From: an uncultured Lachnospiraceae bacterium
GTDB lineage: Bacteria; Bacillota; Clostridia; Lachnospirales; Lachnospiraceae
Direction: 5' to 3'
DNA length: 64,000 nt
Assembly: GCA_910577045.1 (NCBI GenBank)
Contig: CAJTLB010000008.1
Location: 62,001-126,000 of the forward strand
Part shown: one piece after another, positions 54,327-62,403 of the stretch
Numbering within the stretch: the first letter of the stretch is position 1
Layout: each line of letters begins with the position of its first letter
The notes under the pieces: model-generated
Database searches by the model: none
Told to the model about the DNA's origin: nothing
The model's input: only the letters and a program-made list of their open reading frames with translations
Position numbers and translations under genes: made by a program

Positions 54327-55151
54327 CTATTCTTCAAATTTAATATAGGTTGCTGTATGTTTTGGCTTTCTTTCCTCTTCTGGTGGAGGTGTCATATAAT
54401 CCTCTCCAAACATAAATGTTAAAAAACCTTTTGTATCAATTGGTGCTTTTACCATTACTGTTTCAAATTCAATCTCACAAGACTGTTCCATCCACTCCCT
54501 TAAAAATCCCTTATTTTCTTCTGGGGCACCCCAGCCAAGTGTCCTAATTAATCTTGTTTTCTTTCCTTTATATTGGTTAGCAAGCCTCTCAAACTCTCTA
54601 AATGCCACATCTGCTGGAATCTTTTTTAGCCATTTATAAATTTCTTTCTTTAATTTATTTTTCTCATGTATAGCACCCACAGGGGAATATAAAATTTTTC
54701 TGGCAAGATAACACCGAAAATTAAAGATAGCTTTTTTTACTGGCTGTTCTGGCATCCCATCACATGGGAAAATATCAATAAAAATACCCCGTTTCATTTG
54801 AAGCATTTCTTGATTTTTCCGCATAAATATGGTTCCATTCCGTAATATCCTTGCATATCCCCAGCGATATCCTGGATCAGTTTGATAGGTCTGCAAAAAG
54901 TATTTTTTGGTATTCAATTGTGTTTGGCACACTTGGCAAAACTTATCATAATCTTCCCTTAACATTCTGACATCAATATCATCATCCCATGGAATAAATC
55001 CTTTATGCCGCACAGCCCCTAATAGGGTACCCCCATCCAATTCATAATGGATTTGGTTTTTCCTGCAAATTTGATCCAGTTCCTGAAGCATTTCTAATTC
55101 TATTTTCTGAATTTTCTGAATAACATCTGGGGTATATTCAAATTTCTCCAT
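54327..55151 (-). CDS. LicD-family phosphotransferase
   Basis: A 274-residue protein. The LicD signature is clear: YELDGGTLLGAVRHKGFIPW, followed by DDDIDVRMLREDYDKF. C-terminal Tyr/Pro-rich tail. LicD proteins transfer phosphocholine or similar groups from CDP carriers to glycans. It lies directly downstream of the GDPD gene and upstream of the LicC-like fusion, which could supply its CDP-linked donor. ATG at 55151. Confidence 0.88.
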   Translation of the reverse strand: MEKFEYTPDVIQKIQKIELEMLQELDQICRKNQIHYELDGGTLLGAVRHKGFIPWDDDIDVRMLREDYDKFCQVCQTQLNTKKYFLQTYQTDPGYRWGYARILRNGTIFMRKNQEMLQMKRGIFIDIFPCDGMPEQPVKKAIFNFRCYLARKILYSPVGAIHEKNKLKKEIYKWLKKIPADVAFREFERLANQYKGKKTRLIRTLGWGAPEENKGFLREWMEQSCEIEFETVMVKAPIDTKGFLTFMFGEDYMTPPPEEERKPKHTATYIKFEE

Positions 55152-55174
55152 TCTTACTACATCCCTTTATTGTT

Positions 55175-55903
55175 TTATATAACATACCTTTCTGGTTCAT
55201 TAAAAAATACATCTGTAATCCCTTTTTCTTCCAAAAGGGTTATATCCAGCTTGGTACCAGTTGGTTTTTCTGGATATAGATGCCCACCAAACCATGCCCT
55301 TATTGGATATTCTTTTAGTCTCTCTATTGGCAAATCCATTCCCTGCCAATATGGATGCAACGCATTTGCTCCACATCCTCCTTGTACTTTATACAAACAA
55401 TCTGACACTTTCGTATCCAACATCCCAATTTCTGCCTTCTGGTCTAATCTTCTTATTCTCTCCAAAGATAATGCACAAAAAGAAGAATATACGACTGATT
55501 TTTGTATCCCTCTCTTATACACCAAATCGACTATCTTCTCTTCCATTCCTAGATAGGGGATATTACTATTTTTCAGCTCTATATTCAATAAAAATCCTTT
55601 TTTCATTCTAGGTTCTAATAAATCTAATACTTCTTCTATAGTTGGGATTCTTTCTATTTTTCCATTTTCTGCATCTATTTGTAAATTCTTTAATTCCGAA
55701 AGAGTATATTGTTGCACTTCTCCTGTTCCATTTGTTGTCCTATCCACCCGTTCATCATGGAACACTACCATTTGCCCATCCTTCGATAATTGAATATCCA
55801 ATTCAATCCCTGTAAGCTCCTGTAGACTAGTAGCCTTCTCAAACGCTAACATGGTATTTTCTGGATAATTCTGGCTGCACCCTCTATGTGCCCATATCTT
55901 CAT
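55175..55903 (-). CDS. Glycerophosphodiester phosphodiesterase
   Basis: A 242-residue cytosolic GDPD-fold enzyme: IWAHRGCSQNYPENTMLAFE, GIELDIQLSKDGQMVVFHD and ERVDRTTNGTGEV supply the two catalytic His and the metal-binding Glu/Asp. No signal peptide. The family releases glycerol 3-phosphate from glycerophosphodiesters. Next to a TagD-like cytidylyltransferase this could feed CDP-glycerol synthesis. AGAAGGAA precedes the ATG at 55903. Confidence 0.9.
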   Translation of the reverse strand: MKIWAHRGCSQNYPENTMLAFEKATSLQELTGIELDIQLSKDGQMVVFHDERVDRTTNGTGEVQQYTLSELKNLQIDAENGKIERIPTIEEVLDLLEPRMKKGFLLNIELKNSNIPYLGMEEKIVDLVYKRGIQKSVVYSSFCALSLERIRRLDQKAEIGMLDTKVSDCLYKVQGGCGANALHPYWQGMDLPIERLKEYPIRAWFGGHLYPEKPTGTKLDITLLEEKGITDVFFNEPERYVI

Positions 55904-55923
55904 TTCCTTCTCCCCCTTCTCTT

Positions 55924-57264
55924 TTAATTCCCTTTTCTCTTCTGTAAAAACTTCTCCATCACTCCCGCCATTGCGATTGCTTCTTCTTCTGTAAATTTAT
56001 AACTCTTATATTCCCCTGCATGGATCATATTTACAAAATCACTGATCTCATACCGTAACCCATCTCCTAAAAACTTTGCAGTATAAGTATCTTTCTTATT
56101 TGGGTCCTCATACCTTACCTCAAAGGACTGTGTAAGCCACCATGGGGACTCTGCCAAAATATATCCCTTTGTCCCTGAAATCAGTAACTGCCCCTCTGAC
56201 TTAACCGCCACCCCACTCTTTGATAATGCCATTCCATTTTCATACGACAAATATGCCTTCGTATATAAATCTATCCCATTCTTATCACAAATACTATCAA
56301 ACCGTATTTCCTTATACTCTGTCCCCATTAACTTAAAAATCGGCAGTAACGTCTGGCTCCCAAACTCCAAAAAGCTTCCCCCATATGCCTTATCCGTCCT
56401 CTCCCTCGTATTCTCCCCTGTTAATCTTGTAAAGCACGCTTCTACATCACAGATTTGCCCAATACTCCCACTCTTTGCAATACTCAATAACCTCTGGAAC
56501 CCTGGGCAAAACGCAGTCTTTATGGCTTCCAATAACACACAGTTCCTCTCTTCTGCAATCCGAAACAACTCCCTTGCTTCCTCTTCCTTTAACGTCATTG
56601 GCTTTTCACATAACACATGTTTCCCCATTAATAATGCCTGTTTCGCATACTCATAATGAGTCTCATGGGGAGAGGCTATATAAACCGCATCAATATGTTC
56701 TAAAAACTCACTAATCTCTCCACTATATAACTCCAACCCATACCTTACCGCAAACTTCTCTGCTTGCTTCCGATAGGGGTTATACACACTATTTAACACA
56801 ATCCCACTTACAAAATGCGTCTCTGGGGCAAACCTAGCAGCGATTCTTCCTGTCCCTATCATTCCTAACCGGATTAAAGGGTACTTTTCCCTCCTTAACA
56901 TCGTACTAGAGACATTCTTTGTCCTTTCTAAGTACACCACTTCACATAATTCTTTTAAATAGTCATACTTTCCTTCCCAATCCGAGCCAAGGGTAAAAAT
57001 ATCTACCCCATACTTCTGAATATCTTCTACCTTCTGCCCTAGATGGTCCTCTATAATAATCAGGTCTGCAAATCCTGTTTCTTTCACATGTTCAATGCGG
57101 TCAATCAAGGAATCTACAATATTTAACTTCCCCCTTGATTCGTCAAACTGTTCCGTGGTAATCCCCACAATGAGGTAATCGCCAAGCTCCTTGGCACGTT
57201 TTAATAAGTTATAATGCCCCTCATGAAAGAGGTCAAAGGAACCATATGTGATAACCTTCTTCAT
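55924..57264 (-). CDS. TagD-like glycerol-3-phosphate cytidylyltransferase fused to Gfo/Idh/MocA oxidoreductase
   Basis: A 446-residue fusion. Residues 1-130 are a TagD-type cytidylyltransferase: VITYGSFDLFHEGHYNLLKR (with the HxGH motif), GDYLIVGITTEQFDE and a C-terminal RTKNVSSTMLR. Residues 132-446 are a Gfo/Idh/MocA oxidoreductase: LGMIGTGRIAARFAPE and VLCEKPMTLKEEEARELF (EKP motif). The second half is a close paralogue of the next gene upstream. The fusion suggests that polyol formation and CDP activation are linked. Confidence 0.88.
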   Translation of the reverse strand: MKKVITYGSFDLFHEGHYNLLKRAKELGDYLIVGITTEQFDESRGKLNIVDSLIDRIEHVKETGFADLIIIEDHLGQKVEDIQKYGVDIFTLGSDWEGKYDYLKELCEVVYLERTKNVSSTMLRREKYPLIRLGMIGTGRIAARFAPETHFVSGIVLNSVYNPYRKQAEKFAVRYGLELYSGEISEFLEHIDAVYIASPHETHYEYAKQALLMGKHVLCEKPMTLKEEEARELFRIAEERNCVLLEAIKTAFCPGFQRLLSIAKSGSIGQICDVEACFTRLTGENTRERTDKAYGGSFLEFGSQTLLPIFKLMGTEYKEIRFDSICDKNGIDLYTKAYLSYENGMALSKSGVAVKSEGQLLISGTKGYILAESPWWLTQSFEVRYEDPNKKDTYTAKFLGDGLRYEISDFVNMIHAGEYKSYKFTEEEAIAMAGVMEKFLQKRKGN

Positions 57265-57316
57265 TTGCCTTATTTCCCTTCTTTTTTATCCCTTTTAAGG
57301 ATACCCTAGATTTTAT

Positions 57317-58348
57317 CTATCTTTTTTCCCATACTTTACTTTTGTCTTTTTCCTGTAAAAACTGCTCCATTACCTTTGCAGACTGGATACTTCGCTTTCC
57401 TGCTTTTTGATATTCTATAAAAAGGCTTTGCCTATTCTCTTCTCCTATTTCAATTCCCTCTTTTTCCTTTTGTAACTCTTGTATCATATCCCGGAAAAAG
57501 CTAATCTCATACCGTAGCCCATCTCCAAGGAATTCTTCTTGATACCTCTGGTTTTGGCTCCTATCCTCAAAACATACTTGGATTCTCTCTGGTTTCCACC
57601 AAGGGGCTTCTACTCGTAAATATCCCTTCTCCCCTGCAATTACCAGTTCTCCCTCTGACTTATACCCAAGCCCTACCTTTGCTTCTCCCATGGCATTTGG
57701 ATAAGAAAAAAATGCCTTTGTATACAAATCTAACCCATTTTTTCCTATAATCTGCTGAAACCTTAGCTCTGTATATCCTTCCCCTAGAATATCTAAAATA
57801 GGGAGGAGTGGATACGTCCCCAGCTCTAAAAAACTGCCTCCTGTTTCTAAGTCAGTCAATTCCCTTCTATCCTTTTGTTCCAGCTTTGTAAAACAAGCTT
57901 CCACATCTCCTACCTTACCAATGGCTCCATTATGTATCAGCTCCAGCACTTCCTGGTAGCCTGGTGCGTAAGCACTTTTAATCCCCTCTAGCAATACCAG
58001 ATGTTTTTCTTCTGCCAAAGCGATTGCCCTGGCTGCGTCTTCTTCTTGTAATGCCATTGGTTTTTCACACAAGACATGCTTTCTGGCAGAAAGGGCTTCC
58101 ATTACATAAGGGATATGAGTTTTATGAGGGGAAGCAATATAAATGGCATCTACTTTTTGGAAAAATTCCTCTTTTGTTTCCCAATATGGAACCTGATATT
58201 GGTCTGCAAATGCTTGTCCGCTTTCTATATGTGGAGTATATACTCCAGCTAATTCTATGCCATTTACCGTTTGTAGTTCAGGAACAAACCTTTTAGCAAT
58301 TCTTCCTGTCCCTATTATCCCTATTTGGATTTTTTGATTTTTTACCAT
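57317..58348 (-). CDS. Gfo/Idh/MocA family oxidoreductase
   Basis: A 343-residue NAD(P)-dependent oxidoreductase. The Rossmann motif is IGIIGTGRIAKRFVPE, the catalytic EKP is in VLCEKPMALQEEDAARAI, and ASPHKTHIPYVMEAL is conserved. Alignable along its length with the C-terminal half of the TagD fusion at 55924, including GGSFLELGTYPLLPI against GGSFLEFGSQTLLPI. It is the first gene after the predicted promoter at 58487-58515 and so probably leads the long transcript of the island. ATG at 58348. Confidence 0.88.
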   Translation of the reverse strand: MVKNQKIQIGIIGTGRIAKRFVPELQTVNGIELAGVYTPHIESGQAFADQYQVPYWETKEEFFQKVDAIYIASPHKTHIPYVMEALSARKHVLCEKPMALQEEDAARAIALAEEKHLVLLEGIKSAYAPGYQEVLELIHNGAIGKVGDVEACFTKLEQKDRRELTDLETGGSFLELGTYPLLPILDILGEGYTELRFQQIIGKNGLDLYTKAFFSYPNAMGEAKVGLGYKSEGELVIAGEKGYLRVEAPWWKPERIQVCFEDRSQNQRYQEEFLGDGLRYEISFFRDMIQELQKEKEGIEIGEENRQSLFIEYQKAGKRSIQSAKVMEQFLQEKDKSKVWEKR

Positions 58349-58375
58349 TATCTAACCGTCCAATCCATTATATAA

Positions 58376-58395
58376 TTTATATAATAATATACATA
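58376..58395 (+). repeat. 20-base direct repeat, copy 1
   Basis: tttatataataatatacata, identical to 58453-58472 and spaced 77 bases from it, in the leader between the predicted promoter and the first island gene. Possible binding site; AT-rich sequence makes chance similarity more likely. Confidence 0.5.
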
Positions 58396-58452
58396 TACTT
58401 TTATATTTTATATGGTACAATATGGATATGTACTATTTATTCACTAACAAGC

Positions 58453-58472
58453 TTTATATAATAATATACATA
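58453..58472 (+). repeat. 20-base direct repeat, copy 2
   Basis: Second exact copy of the repeat at 58376-58395. It lies just downstream of the predicted transcription start of the island operon. Confidence 0.5.
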
Positions 58473-58486
58473 CACCTTATAATTCG

Positions 58487-58515
58487 ATTATACAATAAAT
58501 CGACTATAATAACAA
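58487..58515 (-). promoter_or_regulatory. Predicted vegetative promoter of the glycosylation island
   Basis: On the minus strand TTGTTA (58510-58515), a 17-base spacer and a perfect TATAAT (58487-58492). A dyad TCGATT-N8-AATCGA overlaps the -10 box and may be an operator. The leader to the first ATG (58348) is about 130 bases. Confidence 0.6.
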
Positions 58516-58526
58516 TTCCTTTTTTT

Positions 58527-58556
58527 GGCTGCAGACCATAATATTGTCCTGCAGCC
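58527..58556 (-). other. Hairpin downstream of the GT2/TPR gene
   Basis: GGCTGCAG pairs perfectly with CTGCAGCC (eight base pairs, 14-base loop), 36 bases after the stop of the GT2/TPR gene. On the coding strand seven A follow instead of U, so a standard intrinsic terminator is not supported; it may still mark the 3' end of the fliC transcript. Confidence 0.5.
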
Positions 58557-58591
58557 TATCCTTATCACACTTTTTATTTTATTTATTCTTG

Positions 58592-60574
58592 TTATACTTC
58601 CTCTGCCTCTGTCTTGCAACAGCGCAAAATATACCTGCATACCTCATTCATGGTAAGGTATGCTTTAGCCGCCTCAGCTACTTTTCTTACAAAACTCCTA
58701 ATATCTTCCTTTACTGCATTTGCCTGGAAAATCAGCCATGCAAAACGATATCTAGGCGGAAGTGCTGACTGAAGCTCCCCTTGGAATACAGTATCTTGAT
58801 ATAACATTGCGGCACAGCTTACCCATAAACTTGCTATACGGTATAATTCCTTCCAAATTTCTTCCATTCCAAGATAATCTGGATTTTCTAAATTCATATT
58901 ATTTTCTAATAATCGTTTTTCTAACTGTAGCCCTATTAAATGCATCATGCGGATATCTGTTTGCCCCATTCCCTGCGAAAGTACTTGGAATATATTTTCA
59001 CAATCTTCATTTGGAAATTGATCAAACAATGCTTCTGTCAAAGTAATCCAGTCATGGATTCCTACGTCTGATAACCATGGCGTTAAATTAATCCTCATAT
59101 TCCTAAGGCCCTTCCAATACTCCTTGTCCGGGAAAAACATTGAATAATTTAAATCCTTCCATTGTGTTAAAAGACTTTCTGCCATCTGCCTATCGCCGCT
59201 TAATAACGCATATTGCATTTTATAACGCATAATATAAAGGTCTGTAGATGGTACTTGTGAAATACAAAATAATACCTTTTGCTTTTCTTCCCCTTTTTGT
59301 TGGCTGATTAATTCCTCAAGATACTGGCGTGTGCCATCACCTCTAATGAAAACTTCAAGTGCTTCTGCATATTTATCCTCATATTCTGTATTGGCAATTA
59401 ACCTTATTAAATCTGAAAACGTATTACTGATTGTTACCTGTGTAAAAGCCCATTTAATTTGTTGAAAAGCTTCTACTGCCTTATCCCACTCTTTGTCCTC
59501 TACATAAGCGTGAATCTCAATCATATGAAGAAGTGCAAATTCTGGTTCATTCAAATATCTGGTACGTAAGCCAAATGGATCTCTTGCACAACACTCATCT
59601 TCATTTTTCTTCCATTCTCCATAATATTCCCAGAACAGCTTGCAGTATTCTAATGCCTCTTTATAATCAGAACATTTTAAACATACCTCTGGCATTAAAT
59701 AAGAAAGAAATACATGGGCATTTAATAATAGGCGTGATTCTTTCAGCATTTCTTTTCCTAAGGCATAAGCTTCCCCATAACGTTTTAAATCTATATATGC
59801 CTGCATTTCCATAACAGTTGCATAAGAAGTGAAATCATTTCTTCCATAAGTAAAACAATCATTCGCTGTACGCAGTTCTTTTGCCACCGCAATTAATGAA
59901 AAATATTCCTTAACTGCATGATACTCCTGTATCAAATGTGCGCCTGCCATCCAGTTATCTTTTTCTGCCAGCCTTGCCTCTGTCAATAAATTGATATTTC
60001 TCCAAGAATGTTCATATAACTCTTCTTGGCTCTCAAACGCATACCCATAATGATGTACAAATGCTTTTGCATAATAAGTCGGTTCATATAAAGGGTCTAA
60101 TTGCTCATGAATCCTCCCTTTAAATTGTGTTTCTGGCGTTAATTTAGTAAGCCTGACTGCATTTCTATCATTATAGCCCCTTCCTGTATGGTCGGTATAA
60201 TTCCTAGTTACATATGCAGCGGTTACATACTCTTTATACTTACCAGTTGTAAAGAAATTAACAATCTCTGAAATATCTTCAAACCACTCATCATCATCAA
60301 TATACATTACCCACTGGCCTTTGGCTTTTCGGAGACCTGCATTTCTTGCAGCAGCAAAATCATTGTTCCATTTAAAATGTACAATCTTATTTGTATATTT
60401 TTTTACAATTTCCATACACTCTTCATTACCTGCAGTATCCACTACAATTAATTCAGATGGTATCGCGTTTAATAAAGGCTGCATAGAAGCAAGGCATTTT
60501 TCAGTTGTATCTGGCCGGTTACTAACCAGCATAGTAATTGTAAGTAGTATATCTTTTTTTGTATTTGTACCCAT
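58592..60574 (-). CDS. Family 2 glycosyltransferase with TPR-like C-terminus, probable flagellin O-glycosyltransferase
   Basis: A 660-residue protein. The GT-A domain (about 1-220) has LTITMLVSNRPDTTEKCLAS, FAAARNAGLRKAKGQWVMYI followed by DDDEWF (metal site), and FKGRIHEQL. Residues 225-650 are helical repeats resembling TPRs (YKEALEYCKLFWEYYGEW, EWDKAVEAFQQIKW). It is the first gene after flagellin, with only 127 bases between them. Such GT2/repeat enzymes beside clostridial flagellins attach the first sugar to Ser/Thr; that role is inferred here. AAAGGTG lies about ten bases before the ATG at 60574. Confidence 0.82.
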   Translation of the reverse strand: MGTNTKKDILLTITMLVSNRPDTTEKCLASMQPLLNAIPSELIVVDTAGNEECMEIVKKYTNKIVHFKWNNDFAAARNAGLRKAKGQWVMYIDDDEWFEDISEIVNFFTTGKYKEYVTAAYVTRNYTDHTGRGYNDRNAVRLTKLTPETQFKGRIHEQLDPLYEPTYYAKAFVHHYGYAFESQEELYEHSWRNINLLTEARLAEKDNWMAGAHLIQEYHAVKEYFSLIAVAKELRTANDCFTYGRNDFTSYATVMEMQAYIDLKRYGEAYALGKEMLKESRLLLNAHVFLSYLMPEVCLKCSDYKEALEYCKLFWEYYGEWKKNEDECCARDPFGLRTRYLNEPEFALLHMIEIHAYVEDKEWDKAVEAFQQIKWAFTQVTISNTFSDLIRLIANTEYEDKYAEALEVFIRGDGTRQYLEELISQQKGEEKQKVLFCISQVPSTDLYIMRYKMQYALLSGDRQMAESLLTQWKDLNYSMFFPDKEYWKGLRNMRINLTPWLSDVGIHDWITLTEALFDQFPNEDCENIFQVLSQGMGQTDIRMMHLIGLQLEKRLLENNMNLENPDYLGMEEIWKELYRIASLWVSCAAMLYQDTVFQGELQSALPPRYRFAWLIFQANAVKEDIRSFVRKVAEAAKAYLTMNEVCRYILRCCKTEAEEV

Positions 60575-60599
60575 TGAATATTTTCACCTTTACATAATA

Positions 60600-60629
60600 C
60601 AGCCATGACAGAGACTCCTGCCATGACTG
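60600..60629 (-). other. Strong intercistronic hairpin between flagellin and the GT2/TPR gene
   Basis: CAGTCATGGCAG pairs with CTGTCATGGCTG over 12 base pairs (two G-U wobbles) with a six-base loop, 73 bases after the flagellin stop. No U-run follows. It may protect flagellin mRNA from 3' decay and lower expression of the downstream glycosyltransferase. Confidence 0.6.
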
Positions 60630-60701
60630 CATCAAATTTTTCTACTTGTTTAGTTTTACTATCCAAACCGCTATGCAGCAAATTCGGATATTAAGCTATC
60701 A

Positions 60702-62150
60702 TTAACCAAGAAGAGAAAGAACACCCTGGTTAGACTGATTAGCTTGTGCCAACATAGACTGGCCTGCCTGCTGTAAGATGTTATTCTTAGAATAAGATAC
60801 CATCTCTTCAGCCATATCAGTATCACGGATACGAGACTCAGCAGCTGTTGTATTTTCAACAACGTTATCCAAGTTAGCGATTGTATGCTCTAATCTGTTC
60901 TGGATAGCACCCAATGTAGAACGTTGCTTAGATACTTCTGCAAGTGCATCTGAAATTGCATCAATTGCATATGTTGCATAAGCACCATTATTATCAGCTA
61001 CATTCAAGCCTTGGATTCCAAGAGCCTTAGAGTTCATAGCGTTAATAGCAAATCCAATCTTATTTGTATAATCAGCATCTGCTCCTACATGTAAGTTAAG
61101 AGAAGTTGCCATATCTACAGTTGTACATGCCTTAGCAATACTAAATGTAATAGTAGAAGCCATTGTACTAGTCTTTGGATTGAACCTAATAGATGTTCCA
61201 GCACCAGCCATATTTGTAAAGTTCTGGTTCTTAATGAACTTTCCAATCTGAACAGAGTTATTTGTATCACCAATTCTATTTGCTAAGTACAACTGAGTTG
61301 CCATCAGCTTATATGCTTGGATAGATGTAATAACTGTTACAGTAGATGGAGCTGCATTTCCTGCAACAGATGCTGCCCAAGTAGCTGTAGCAAGAGCTGT
61401 CTTTGTTACACCATTAGAGAATCTAACAGTAACGCCTGCACTTACTAAAGTTGCTGCCTTAGCTGCTGTAAGCATTAATGCTGCAGTATTATCTGTGCTA
61501 GAGATAGTATATGTCTTTCCACCAATAGAAATCTTTTCACCAATTGTTAAAGCTTGGATAGAAGTCTGGATTGCGCCAGCGGAAGCACCAATTGTATACT
61601 GTGTACCGCCAATAAGAATCTTATCGCCTTCATTCAATGCTTTAATAGTAAGAGTAGCTGTAGTTGCGCTTTCAATTAATGTTCCACTGAAACCAGCATC
61701 CTTTGCAGACATATATTTCTTTGCCTGTACTCCGTTGCCCTTTAATAGGTATGTTTCATTGAACTTTGTTGTCTCAGCAACACGGTCGATTTCTGTTGTA
61801 AGCTGATCGATTTCGTCCTGGATATTATTTCTATCGTTCTCAGAAAGAGTACCGTTAGAAGCTTGAACTGCCAGCTCATTCATACGTTGCAGCATGGAGT
61901 GTACTTCTGTTAAAGCACCTTCTGCTGTCTGTACGCAGGATACACCATCCTGTGCGTTTGTAGAAGCCTGATCAAGACCTTTGATCTGCTTTCTCATTTT
62001 TTCAGAAATAGCCAAACCTGCTGCATCATCTGCTGCACGGTTAATTCTGTAACCGGAAGAAAGCTTCTCTGTAGACTTAGCCTGTGATCCGGATGTGATT
62101 CCTAACATTCTGTTGGCGTTCATCGCCTGCAAGTTATGTTGTACTACCAT
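60702..62150 (-). CDS. fliC: Flagellin
   Basis: A 482-residue filament subunit. Conserved D0/D1 N-terminus: VVQHNLQAMNANRMLGITSG, STEKLSSGYRINRAADDAAG and MLQRMNELAVQASNGTLSEN. Conserved C-terminus: IQNRLEHTIANLDNVVENTT, ESRIRDTDMAEEMVSYSKNN and ILQQAGQSMLAQANQSNQGV. The middle (about 145-385) is variable, rich in Ala, Thr and Ser, and contains two similar units (GDKILIGGTQYTIG and GEKISIGGKTYTIS). This region is the probable target of O-glycosylation. GGAGGT lies eight bases before the ATG at 62150, and a sigma-28 promoter lies upstream. Confidence 0.98.
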   Translation of the reverse strand: MVVQHNLQAMNANRMLGITSGSQAKSTEKLSSGYRINRAADDAAGLAISEKMRKQIKGLDQASTNAQDGVSCVQTAEGALTEVHSMLQRMNELAVQASNGTLSENDRNNIQDEIDQLTTEIDRVAETTKFNETYLLKGNGVQAKKYMSAKDAGFSGTLIESATTATLTIKALNEGDKILIGGTQYTIGASAGAIQTSIQALTIGEKISIGGKTYTISSTDNTAALMLTAAKAATLVSAGVTVRFSNGVTKTALATATWAASVAGNAAPSTVTVITSIQAYKLMATQLYLANRIGDTNNSVQIGKFIKNQNFTNMAGAGTSIRFNPKTSTMASTITFSIAKACTTVDMATSLNLHVGADADYTNKIGFAINAMNSKALGIQGLNVADNNGAYATYAIDAISDALAEVSKQRSTLGAIQNRLEHTIANLDNVVENTTAAESRIRDTDMAEEMVSYSKNNILQQAGQSMLAQANQSNQGVLSLLG

Positions 62151-62158
62151 ATAAATTT

Positions 62159-62193
62159 ACCTCCATGTGTTTTTAGTTCTGCTGCAATTCCGT
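62159..62193 (-). promoter_or_regulatory. Flagellin ribosome site with two ANGGA motifs (possible CsrA sites)
   Basis: GGAGGT at 62159-62164 overlaps ATGGA (62162-62166), and ACGGA lies 23 bases further upstream (62189-62193). In Bacillus, CsrA binds similar motifs in the hag leader to block translation. Neither csrA nor fliW is in the window, so this is an inference. Confidence 0.35.
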
Positions 62194-62317
62194 TTGCATA
62201 CAGTATAATATATGTTCTCAGACCTGCTTTTGTTACAGTTCTGCCTGAACCAATGTTGGTCCTATCTATAGAAATTTGCGAATCGCTAGCATAACCCACA
62301 AATTACTATCTAACTAT

Positions 62318-62338
62318 AAGTACTACTCTGTTGTACTT
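62318..62338 (-). other. 5'-terminal hairpin of flagellin mRNA
   Basis: AAGTAC pairs with GTACTT around a nine-base loop, within a few bases of the transcription start expected from the sigma-28 promoter. A stem at the very 5' end often stabilises abundant transcripts. Confidence 0.4.
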
Positions 62339-62345
62339 AACTATT

Positions 62346-62372
62346 ATATCGGCTACTCTCTAAAAATCTTTA
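62346..62372 (-). promoter_or_regulatory. Sigma-28 (SigD/FliA) promoter of flagellin
   Basis: On the minus strand TAAA (62369-62372), a spacer of exactly 15 bases and GCCGATAT (62346-62353) match the consensus TAAA-N15-GCCGATAA at 11 of 12 positions. The leader to the ATG is about 190 bases. It places flagellin, and probably the GT2/TPR gene, in the late flagellar regulon. Confidence 0.88.
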
Positions 62373-62403
62373 TAGCCTTTTTTTAAATTTTTTCAAAAAA
62401 ATA

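Noticed and set aside
58527..58556. Hairpin as an intrinsic terminator for the fliC transcript
   Set aside because: Seven A, not U, follow the stem on the coding strand, so only a hairpin is reported.
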